Part shown: positions 26,862 through 32,963 of the stretch, piece after piece | How the letters are laid out: each line of letters opens with the position of its first letter | Position numbering within the stretch: the stretch's first letter is position 1 | Source of the DNA: Paracraurococcus ruber | GTDB taxonomy: Bacteria; Pseudomonadota; Alphaproteobacteria; Acetobacterales; Acetobacteraceae | DNA length: 32,963 bases | Direction of reading: 5' to 3' | Assembly: GCF_004353985.1 (NCBI RefSeq) | Contig: NZ_SMOA01000053.1 | Span: 1 to 32,963, forward strand | Program-made: the position numbers and the translations under genes | The notes under the pieces: model-generated | What the model was told of the DNA's origin: nothing | What the model saw: the letters and a program-made list of their open reading frames with translations, nothing else | Databases searched by the model: none

Positions 26862-26877
26862 TGTAAAGTATTCCGAC
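26861..26877 (-). promoter_or_regulatory. PrsR-type 17-bp element upstream of PEP-CTERM gene 2
   Basis: The minus strand reads GTCGGAATACTTTACAG and matches the GTYGG-N4-CTTTACAG pattern at all fixed positions. At the expected 62 bp downstream there is no -24/-12 pair. The nearest GG-N10-GC (26789-26802) lacks the other consensus bases. Confidence 0.6.
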
Positions 26878-26879
26878 TC

Positions 26880-27461
26880 TCAGGCCTTCTTGCGGGCCAC
26901 CATGCCGAGGCCGGCCAGGCCCATGCCGAACAGCGCCAGGCTCATCGGCTCCGGCACGCCCGGCGGCGGGGAGGGCGGGGAGGCGATGGAGAAGGAGCCC
27001 GACACCGCGGAGTTGGCGCCGCCGGTCTGGGTGAAGGAGAAGGTCAGGCTCATCGCGCCCGGATCGAAGGTCGAGAGGGTACCGGCCGGGGTGAAGTTGC
27101 CGAGCACATAGATATCCACCACGCGCGAGGTCGCCGGGCCGCTGGCGCTCAAGCCGATCGGCTGCACCGTGCCGGTGAAGTTGCCGACGGCGGAGGTGAA
27201 GCTGACCGCCGTGCCGGCCGTCGCGGTCACCGTGCTCAGCGTCAGGAAGGTGCCGGCGGTGCCGTTCAGGTCGCCGGTCCCGCTGCCAATGGCAGTGAAG
27301 AGCGTGTTGGTGAAGGTGGTGCCCAGGCCGATGACGGGGGCGCTGGCACTGATGCCGGTGATCGCCGCAGCGGCGGTGCCGTTGATGGTCGCGGCCTGGG
27401 ACGCCCCCGCCGCAACAGTGGTGGCCAGCGCAGCAGCGGCCACGATCTTGGTGATGTTCAT
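26880..27461 (-). CDS. PEP-CTERM protein 3 (probable exosortase substrate)
   Basis: 193 residues. The signal peptide is VAAAALATTVAAGASQA. The Thr/Ser/Ala-rich domain is paralogous to protein 2 (GTTFTNTLF, AVSFT, LGNFTPAGTLSTFDPGAMS, FSFTQTGG). A Pro-rich linker precedes the tail VPEPMSLALFGMGLAGLGMV-ARKKA. The ATG at 27461 has GGAAGGG upstream. This gene has the clearest regulation in the window: a consensus sigma-54 promoter at 27513-27528 and the 17-bp element at 27591-27607. It is likely the main PrsR-controlled surface protein. Confidence 0.9.
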   Translation of the reverse strand: MNITKIVAAAALATTVAAGASQAATINGTAAAAITGISASAPVIGLGTTFTNTLFTAIGSGTGDLNGTAGTFLTLSTVTATAGTAVSFTSAVGNFTGTVQPIGLSASGPATSRVVDIYVLGNFTPAGTLSTFDPGAMSLTFSFTQTGGANSAVSGSFSIASPPSPPPGVPEPMSLALFGMGLAGLGMVARKKA

Positions 27462-27512
27462 GAAGGATCCCTTCCGTCGTGGCCCAGGCTTCCCTGGACC
27501 CGAAACGGATTC

Positions 27513-27528
27513 AGCAATCCGCGTGCCA
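27513..27528 (-). promoter_or_regulatory. Sigma-54 promoter of PEP-CTERM gene 3
   Basis: The minus strand reads TGGCACGCGGATTGCT, matching every fixed position of TGGCACG-N4-TTGCW. Transcription would begin near 27503, about 40 bases before the ATG. The upstream 17-bp element is 62 bp away. Confidence 0.85.
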
Positions 27529-27590
27529 AGCGCACAACTCTTTGGTGATACTCATGAAATCTGCGGGAGGCGGTGCCTCGCCATCCGCTT

Positions 27591-27607
27591 CTGTAAAGGA
27601 TCCCGAC
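27591..27607 (-). promoter_or_regulatory. PrsR-type 17-bp element upstream of PEP-CTERM gene 3
   Basis: The minus strand reads GTCGGGATCCTTTACAG. It ends exactly 62 bp before the sigma-54 promoter, a normal enhancer position for an activator such as PrsR. The same element and spacing occur before the Xre-family regulator gene. Confidence 0.75.
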
Positions 27608-28313
27608 ACATATCGGAGAGGTCGGGCCGCTAGCCCCCCCTGGCGGCCCCCTGCCAGAATGGGTTGGGCGGCGGCCATCGCCTTGTATGCCCTTGTGAAA
27701 GGCGGGGCTTCCTCGGCCAGCAATGGGGCCGGTGGGCCAGCCCTCGCCAGCCGGACCCCGCGATGCCGCTGGCTGTCCCGCATGACCCGCGGCTGGCGGG
27801 GCCGACCCGGGATGCCGGCCCGGCCCCGCCCTCGCGGGCCGCCCGACACCCGAAGGCGGCAAGGCGACCTGCCGGGTCCGTCACCCGGGGGGCCATGCGG
27901 CGGCCCGAAATGGGATGAGGGCCGGGAAGCGATCCCGCATGCCGCCCTGGGCCGGCGGACGGCAGCCGGTGCGCGACAGGCGCAAGGCCGAACGGGACCA
28001 GCCTCATCGGTTCCGGCCCGTCGCCGGGGCGGTGCTGTCGGGATCCGGCACCGCCGCCCGCCCTCCAGTTCAGGCAATTCCTTATGGTGTTGAATTTATA
28101 TCTTTATTTCGCATCACCCTGGATACATGAGGGTATCCCGTAGATCCTTCCGCACGGCTGCATGGCGCATGGCTGCATGGACAGGCCGGTCCCGACGCCG
28201 GCGCCATTCGGGCCTGCCCGTCGCTTGTGGCCGCCACGCCAAGCCCCGCGCGGCGGGCCTCCAGGCCCTGAATCCAGCCGACCAACGCCCCGTTCCGGGA
28301 TGCAAGCCCAGCC
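27608..28313. other. Intergenic region with PEP-CTERM relic and AT-rich promoter zone
   Basis: About 700 bp between the divergent PEP-CTERM gene 3 and GNAT/FemAB-type gene. Frames over 27640-27960 look non-coding. A relic of a PEP-CTERM tail lies near 27960-28022. A hairpin GGCGGTGC/GCACCGCC is at 28028-28055. The AT-rich stretch 28080-28110 and the inverted repeat GGATAC/GTATCC (28121-28138) probably hold the promoter and an operator of the plus-strand gene, though no exact hexamers are assigned. Confidence 0.4.
27960..28022 (-). pseudogene. Relic of a fourth PEP-CTERM C-terminus
   Basis: The minus strand encodes GDGPEPMRLVPFGLAPVAHRL, aligning with VPEPMSLALFGLGLAGFGLM of protein 2 (P-E-P-M, L, F-G-L shared, with matching bases around them). 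The helix is broken by Pro and no signal peptide or body remains upstream. It looks like a decayed member of the tandem array. A chance match in GC-rich DNA cannot be excluded. Confidence 0.45.
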
Positions 28314-29414
28314 ATGTCAGTCCCAGCCCTGCCAGTCATCGTCAGAACGGAGCGGGTCCAGTGCTTCGATACCCTCGGCGTTCTCTGGCGCGGGCTGGAA
28401 GCCGAGGCCGAGGTCTCCTTCTTCCAGTCCTGGACCTGGGTCGGCTGCCTGGCGGCGGAGCGCTACCCCGATCCCATCCTGTTGCGGGCCGAGCGCGGCG
28501 GCCGGCTGGCGGGCCTTGCCCTGTTCAATCGCCGCCGCGGCCGCCTGCACCTGGCCGAAAGCGGCGATGCGGAGCGCGACCGGCCCTTCGCCGAATACAA
28601 CGGCCCGCTCGCCATTGATGGGGACGCCGCCGCCGCCCTGCTGCGGGCTGCCTGGGACGTCGCCGGGGCGCGCCGCCTGGTGCTGGGCGGCGCGCCGCCC
28701 GGCCTGCCGGCGCTGGCCGGCGGCGTCGCGCTGCGCCAACAGGTGCGGGAGGCGCCCTTCCTCGATCTCGACGCCCTGCGGGCTGCCGGCGGCGACTACC
28801 TGGCGACGCTCAGCGCCAATACCCGCTACCAGATCCGCCGCTCCAACCGGCTCTATGCCGCGGGCGGCGACCTGGCACTGGCGGCGGCGGCGGATGCGGC
28901 GACGCTCGAGGCCTGGTTCGGGGAGTTGGCGGCGCTGCATGATGCCAGCTGGGCCCGGCGCGGCCAGCCCGGCGCCTTCGCCACGCCCTGGCTGAGGCGT
29001 TTCCATCGCCGCCTGATGGCCGATGCCCTGGCACGCGGGGAGCTGAACCTGCTGCGCGTCACCGGCGGCGCCGGCCTTGTCGGCATTCTTTACAACTTCC
29101 GGCATCGCGGCCGGGTGCTGGCCTATCAGAGCGGCCTGGCCGACCCGGCCGGCCAGCCGCATGCCCGGCCCGGCCTGACCTGCCACGCCCTCGCCATCGC
29201 ACAGGCAGTGTCGCGTGGCGACCGGGTCTATGATTTCCTGGCGGGGGGGCAGCGGTACAAGCTGAGCCTGGCCGACCGCCAGTCCAGCCTGGTCTGGGTG
29301 GAACTGGCCCGGCCCTGGTCCCCGGCCGGGCTGCTGGCACGGCTGGCCGGCCTGCGGCGCCGGGCTGCCGCAGCCGGGGACGCCGCCCACCTCGCCCGAG
29401 CGTCGGACAACTAG
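28314..29414 (+). CDS. GNAT/FemAB-type acyltransferase (BioF2-like domain)
   Basis: A 366-residue cytoplasmic protein. It shows SFFQSWTWVGCLAAERY near the N-terminus, YLATLSANTRYQIRRSNRLY in the middle, LRRFHRRLMADALARGELNLL, and GDRVYDFLAGGQRYKLSLAD toward the end. This pattern fits the CelD/BcsL family (BioF2-like acetyltransferase, GNAT fold). Relatives are common in exosortase and cellulose loci and probably acylate or aminoacylate a glycan. The ATG at 28314 lacks a clear ribosome site. It is transcribed divergently from the PEP-CTERM genes and ends 454 bp before the Xre regulator. Confidence 0.8.
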   Translation: MSVPALPVIVRTERVQCFDTLGVLWRGLEAEAEVSFFQSWTWVGCLAAERYPDPILLRAERGGRLAGLALFNRRRGRLHLAESGDAERDRPFAEYNGPLAIDGDAAAALLRAAWDVAGARRLVLGGAPPGLPALAGGVALRQQVREAPFLDLDALRAAGGDYLATLSANTRYQIRRSNRLYAAGGDLALAAAADAATLEAWFGELAALHDASWARRGQPGAFATPWLRRFHRRLMADALARGELNLLRVTGGAGLVGILYNFRHRGRVLAYQSGLADPAGQPHARPGLTCHALAIAQAVSRGDRVYDFLAGGQRYKLSLADRQSSLVWVELARPWSPAGLLARLAGLRRRAAAAGDAAHLARASDN

Positions 29415-29660
29415 GCATGTCCGCCAGGGCCGGCCGCGGCTTGCGCCCAGACACCAGAGCGGCATAACCGCAAAGCGGCGGTCGCGGGACAGATCCGCGC
29501 CTGGCGACATTGGGCGACCCGTCGCGATCCACCCAGGATGTCCGGGCGATCAGCGGCAGACGGGGGCGGCGGGCGATGCCGCAACAGCAATCCGGCGACA
29601 ACTACCCGTGCAGGGCGTTGGCCAGACACGACACAGCTTGTTGTGATATCAAATCGTGTT

Positions 29661-29677
29661 GTTGGCAATCTTTACAG
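29661..29677 (+). promoter_or_regulatory. PrsR-type 17-bp element upstream of Xre gene
   Basis: The plus strand reads GTTGGCAATCTTTACAG. It lies 62 bp before the sigma-54 promoter, the same distance and orientation as at PEP-CTERM gene 3. Confidence 0.75.
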
Positions 29678-29739
29678 CCCCTCGCCCCGGCGTTGGGCGG
29701 CGGAATCCCAAGCCACTGAATCCAGGCTTGTTTTCGAAC

Positions 29740-29755
29740 TGGCTCGGTTCTTGCT
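29740..29755 (+). promoter_or_regulatory. Sigma-54 promoter of Xre-family gene
   Basis: TGGCTCGGTTCTTGCT matches TGGCNCG-N4-TTGCW. Transcription would begin near 29767, leaving a leader of about 100 bases. Confidence 0.8.
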
Positions 29756-29868
29756 GGAATATCGTTCCGTGCAAGACCCCGCGACCTGTTCCCTGCCAAC
29801 TCGCGAATGACGCCTGCGACCATGGCCCGAGCGTCCCGCGCCGCTCCCGGGCCCCCCGGATATCCTCA

Positions 29869-30399
29869 ATGCCCCAACCGCTGCCCCTCTACCCGCCACC
29901 CGGCTCAGGCTTGCATGTCCGTCCCACCCTGCCGGACGACGCGCCCGGCATGACGCCGCCCGCCGGACCCGACGATCCGCCGGTGGTCGTCCTGCCCGAA
30001 CCCGATGCGGCACGGACGCGCGCCACCACCAAGCGCTCGCCCACCGATGCCGATTCCGCGGTGGGCCAGCGCATCCGCGACCGCCGCCTTGCCATGGGCA
30101 TGCCGCTCAGCGAGCTCAGCGCCCGCATCGGCGTCTCCAACCCGCAGATGCACCGCTATGAATGCGGCCTCACCCGGGTCGCCGCCAGCCGGCTGATCGC
30201 CATCGCCGCGGCGCTCGGCGTCTCGGTGGACATGCTGACCAGCAACACGGCCGAAGCCGGCCGCCTCGGCCCGGCCGAGGAGGCGGAGGTGGGGCTGCTG
30301 CTCAAGGCCTTCAGCAATATCGGCCAGCCGGAGCAGCGCAGCGCCCTCATTGCCCTGGCCCGTTCCATGGCCGAGGCGGAGACCAGCGGCCACGACTGA
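29869..30399 (+). CDS. Xre-family (HTH_3) transcription regulator
   Basis: 176 residues. A disordered Pro-rich N-terminus (1-60) is followed by an Xre/Cro helix-turn-helix at about 64-120 (QRIRDRRLAMGMPLSELSARIG, SNPQMHRYECGLTRVAAS, IAAALGVSVDML). A C-terminal helical part (EEAEVGLLLKAFSNIGQPEQR) may dimerise. The start at 29869 is the only sensible in-frame ATG after the predicted transcription start; its ribosome site is weak. Sigma-54/PrsR control would place it one level below PrsK/PrsR in the regulatory chain. Its own targets are unknown. Confidence 0.8.
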   Translation: MPQPLPLYPPPGSGLHVRPTLPDDAPGMTPPAGPDDPPVVVLPEPDAARTRATTKRSPTDADSAVGQRIRDRRLAMGMPLSELSARIGVSNPQMHRYECGLTRVAASRLIAIAAALGVSVDMLTSNTAEAGRLGPAEEAEVGLLLKAFSNIGQPEQRSALIALARSMAEAETSGHD

Positions 30400-30403
30400 T
30401 CCC

Positions 30404-30438
30404 GGCGTCATGGGCCATGACCATGGGCCATGACCGCC
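30404..30438. terminator. Imperfect hairpin between convergent genes
   Basis: GGCGTCATGG (30404-30413) pairs with CCATGACCGCC (30428-30438) with one bulge. The segment also repeats CATGGGCCATGACC. It lies just after the Xre gene stop and before the convergent GH42-like gene end, so a terminator role is likely. Confidence 0.4.
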
Positions 30439-30571
30439 GATAGTCGCTTTCCGGTCCTGCAGGCGCCGGATGGCTCCGGAGGGGCGTTCGGTGTCGCGGC
30501 CGGCTTCGCCGGCGCCAGGTCGGCCCAACCCCGCCAGCAGTCGGGTTCACGATGGCGGGCAGCGGCCCGGA

Positions 30572-32851
30572 TCAGCGGCCCACCGCCAGCATGTGTTCCG
30601 CCCGCGTCCCGCCCAGCAGCTCCGTCACCCGCAGCCGCCAGGGGCCAGGCGCCGCCGCGGCACCGGCGGGCAGCCGCCAGGGGCGCGCTTCCGCGCCGCG
30701 CAGCAACAGGGTCCAGCTGCGGTCCGGCCGTGCCTCCCCCGCCGGATCCAGCAAATCGATGCGCAGGACCGTCGCGGCCGCCGGGCTGGGCCCGGCAAGG
30801 CCGAGCATGAACTCCGCCGTCTCCCCGGCCGCAGCCTGATCGGGGCCGTGGATCACCGGGCCCGGCAGCGCCGCGGGCGAGAGCACCAGCACCGCCGGCC
30901 GCACCCCATCCAGCGTCACCTCGGCCGTGGCGGCCGGGGCCAGGCCCGGTCCCTCTCCCATGTGGCGGAGCAGCCACCCCTCCGCCGGCGTCACCCGCAC
31001 CGTCGCCGGCGGCAGCGGCCGGCCCTCGGGGCCCAGCCCGCGCTGCAGCGCCAGCAGCCGCACCGCGCCGGTGCGCGCTTCCCGCTGCTCCAGATCGGGC
31101 GGACCCTCGGCAGCCAGGGCCGGGGCGGTGCCGGCCATGGCCAGCAGGCGGGCGAATTCAGCGGCCGGACCGGGCTCCGCCCCGGCCTCCCGTTGCAGGA
31201 CCTCGGGGCGGCGCAGCGGCAGGCCGGCCAGCGCCGGCACGGGCAGCCTTTGGCCGCGACCGTCGAAGGTGCCGGGCTCGGCGGCATCCGTCAGCAGAAC
31301 CCCGCCGCGGGCGGCGAAGGCGCGGATCGCCGCTGCCTCGGCAGGCCCGAGGGCGATGGCATGCGGCAGCACCAGCGCCCGCAGCCCGTCCGGCACGCCC
31401 TGCGCCAGCATGGCCGGCGTCAGCCAGCGCGGCGCGACGCCGGCGCGGTCCAGCGCGCCCTGGGCGCGGCGGAGCGCGGCACGCCAGGCGCTGTCCTCCT
31501 GGTGCTCGATCTCCTCGCCACGGGCGGCCCAGGAGGCGCCGTCGCGCTGCCAGTCTGCCCGCCGGTCCAGCAGCCAGCGCAGCCGGAAGCTGGGTTGGGA
31601 ATAGAGGATGCCGACCGCGCCGGCGACGGGCTCGGCCGCCAGCCACTGCGCCGGGATGCCGCCACGCAGCGCCGCGAATTCGGCGGCCGAGGCCAGGCCG
31701 CGCGGCCCCGGCGTGCCGTCCGCCGCGACGATGTCCTTCTCGCCGTCCCAGACGATGGTGCCGCGCATGCCCAGCAGCGCCTGGCGCCAGAGGCGGTGCC
31801 ATTCCGCCGGCGTCTGCAGGAAGCTGGTGGAAAGCAGCACCAAGCCCGGATTCAGGCCACGGGCGATGGCGGCATTGCCGTCGAAATCATAGGTCTCCAG
31901 CACGTCGACCGCCTGGGAGAGCAGGCCGTAGTCCCAGCCGCCCCAGCCCGGCCGCTGGCCGCCGCCGATGCCGGCCAGCAGCGCCGGATCCACCCCATGC
32001 ACGGCATCCCGCCCCGCCCGCAGCGCCCGGGCGAAGACGATGTCCATCCAGGCCTTGAAGTCGGACCAGGCGGAGTGGTTGCCGTCGGTCCGCGCCAGGG
32101 CGGCATCGGTCGTCTCCGGCAGCACCGCTTCCCAGGTCGCGAAGGCGCTGCCCCATTGCGCGTTCAGCGCATCGAGCGAGGGGTATTCGCCGCGCAGCCA
32201 GTCGCGGAAGCCGGCCAGCGCGTGCGGCGAGAGATCGAAATCCCAGGCCGCCGAGAGGTCGGCGATCCCCGGCTCGTCGCCAAGATTGAGGAAGAAGGGG
32301 AGCGCCGGCGCGGCGAGGTCGCGGTGCAGCCGGGCATGCGCCGCCATGCGGCCCCGGATGCGCGCCAGCCAGGCGGGGTCGGACAGGCTGGGCTCGCGGT
32401 GGAAGAGCGTCGGGTCGGCCGGGTTCTCCCGGTAGCGGCGCTGCACCTCGAGGTATTCGTGGTTCACCGGCAGGCCGGGCCGGAAGCGGTGATAGGCGCT
32501 GTAGAAGTCGGTGGCGATGTTCTCGACATACCAGCGCAGGCCGGCCGCTTTCAGCGGCGCGGTGGCGCGGCGTGCCGCCGCCGGGTCGATCGCGTCGCGC
32601 TGGCCGAAGACCAGGGCGCCGGAATAGCCGAGGCGCGGCAGGGCGGCGAAGGCCTCCGGCGTCGTTGGCCGGTGCCAGAGGATGATCTCGTAATCCGGCC
32701 AGCGTTCGGCCGGGGTCTGCGCCGCGGCGGGAAGGGCGAGGAGCAGGGCGGCACCTGCCAGGCAACCCAGTGCCGCCCTGCGAGGGGACTTTGCCCCCTC
32801 GCGCTTCCCCGGCCAGGGCCACAGGGCCCTTGGCCCCCCTGGGCCTGCCAC
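30572..32851 (-). CDS. Secreted glycoside hydrolase family 42-like protein
   Basis: A 759-residue exported protein. After a basic start comes a signal peptide (AALGCLAGAALLLALPAAAQ). Residues 50-380 resemble the TIM barrel of GH42 beta-galactosidases: FFLNLGDEPG (Glu193 as possible acid/base), DFDLSPHALAGFRDWLRGEYPSLDALNAQWG, and IVWDGEKD (Glu371, possible nucleophile region). A Rossmann-like trimerisation-type domain and a beta-sandwich follow. It may cut or remodel the exopolysaccharide outside the membrane. The start is GTG at 32851, 10 bp after the dehydrogenase stop, so the two genes are probably co-transcribed. The catalytic assignments are tentative. Confidence 0.65.
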   Translation of the reverse strand: MAGPGGPRALWPWPGKREGAKSPRRAALGCLAGAALLLALPAAAQTPAERWPDYEIILWHRPTTPEAFAALPRLGYSGALVFGQRDAIDPAAARRATAPLKAAGLRWYVENIATDFYSAYHRFRPGLPVNHEYLEVQRRYRENPADPTLFHREPSLSDPAWLARIRGRMAAHARLHRDLAAPALPFFLNLGDEPGIADLSAAWDFDLSPHALAGFRDWLRGEYPSLDALNAQWGSAFATWEAVLPETTDAALARTDGNHSAWSDFKAWMDIVFARALRAGRDAVHGVDPALLAGIGGGQRPGWGGWDYGLLSQAVDVLETYDFDGNAAIARGLNPGLVLLSTSFLQTPAEWHRLWRQALLGMRGTIVWDGEKDIVAADGTPGPRGLASAAEFAALRGGIPAQWLAAEPVAGAVGILYSQPSFRLRWLLDRRADWQRDGASWAARGEEIEHQEDSAWRAALRRAQGALDRAGVAPRWLTPAMLAQGVPDGLRALVLPHAIALGPAEAAAIRAFAARGGVLLTDAAEPGTFDGRGQRLPVPALAGLPLRRPEVLQREAGAEPGPAAEFARLLAMAGTAPALAAEGPPDLEQREARTGAVRLLALQRGLGPEGRPLPPATVRVTPAEGWLLRHMGEGPGLAPAATAEVTLDGVRPAVLVLSPAALPGPVIHGPDQAAAGETAEFMLGLAGPSPAAATVLRIDLLDPAGEARPDRSWTLLLRGAEARPWRLPAGAAAAPGPWRLRVTELLGGTRAEHMLAVGR

Positions 32852-32861
32852 CCGCGGCGGC

Positions 32862-32963
32862 TCAGGGCCGTCCGATGGAGTGGTAGTGGAAGCCTGCCTC
32901 GCGCATGGCCTCGGGGTCGTAGACGTTGCGGAAGTCGAGCAGGACGGGGCCGCGCATGGCGGC
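32862..32963 (-). CDS. C-terminus of nucleotide-sugar dehydrogenase (partial)
   Basis: Only the last 33 codons are in the window. The end VLLDFRNVYDPEAMREAGFHYHSIGRP matches, in its key residues (D-RN-YDP-- M---GF-Y---GR), the C-terminus of UDP-glucose/GDP-mannose dehydrogenases. These make the uronic acid precursors of acidic polysaccharides. It lies directly upstream of the GH42-like gene. UDP-glucose 6-dehydrogenase is the most likely identity. Confidence 0.72.
   Translation of the reverse strand, partial: AAMRGPVLLDFRNVYDPEAMREAGFHYHSIGRP

Larger units (their letters stand above)
29415..29868. other. Regulatory region upstream of Xre-family gene
   Basis: About 450 bp, less GC-rich in 29580-29680. 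It contains the 17-bp element and sigma-54 promoter listed separately. No terminator after the GNAT gene and no coding frame were recognised. Confidence 0.5.

Noticed and set aside
28037-28053. GTCGGGATCC identical to the first ten bases of the gene 3 element
   Set aside because: The conserved CTTTACAG half is missing and no sigma-54 promoter follows; the match is largely the palindromic GGATCC.
27511-28077. Minus-strand 188-codon frame overlapping the gene 3 promoter
   Set aside because: Composition is Arg/Pro-rich and unlike any protein; it covers the sigma-54 promoter and the relic in a different frame.

Overview
The window is about 33 kb of very GC-rich DNA, probably from an alphaproteobacterium of the Acetobacteraceae (Roseomonas-like). 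This placement is inference from base composition, the plasmid-type RepA and the C-terminal tails of the PEP-CTERM proteins. It carries one extracellular-polysaccharide and protein-sorting locus of the exosortase A (XrtA/PEP-CTERM) type. That locus lies directly beside an iteron-type replication module, so the segment most likely belongs to a plasmid or chromid.

Layout. Positions 1-496 (minus) hold the N-terminus of a probable secreted metalloprotease. Positions 763-1157 are an iteron origin: inverted copies, a nested palindrome, five direct copies on about the same helix face, and a DnaA-box match. repA (1222-2247, plus) follows. Next come an exosortase with an EpsI-like tail (2671-4164, plus), a glycosyltransferase (minus), and a plus-strand unit of pyruvyl transferase, flippase and TylF-type methyltransferase. 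An XrtA-type asparagine synthase-like amidotransferase (minus) and a 53-residue membrane peptide (plus) follow.

A minus-strand operon of about 13.6 kb runs from 24714 down to 11072. In transcription order it encodes the priming sugar transferase, histidine kinase PrsK, sigma-54 activator PrsR, TPR protein PrsT, an O-glycosylation ligase, a small membrane protein, a GT4 glycosyltransferase, a PcRGLX/YetA-like lipoprotein and a sugar epimerase. Three paralogous PEP-CTERM proteins lie upstream at 24948-27461. Beyond them are a GNAT/FemAB-type protein (28314-29414), an Xre-family regulator (29869-30399), a GH42-like secreted protein (30572-32851) and the last codons of a nucleotide-sugar dehydrogenase at the right edge.

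How it fits together. The sugar transferase primes a lipid-linked glycan, the glycosyltransferases and modifying enzymes extend and decorate it, and the flippase and ligase move and attach it. The exosortase processes the PEP-CTERM proteins, which are plausible surface substrates. PrsK/PrsR is expected to control substrate genes through sigma-54. The sequence supports this directly: two genes (the third PEP-CTERM gene and the Xre regulator) each have a consensus -24/-12 promoter preceded, at exactly 62 bp in both cases, by a shared 17-bp element GTYGG-N4-CTTTACAG. A third copy precedes the middle PEP-CTERM gene without a recognisable sigma-54 promoter. Capsule export genes (Wza/Wzc type) are not in the window.
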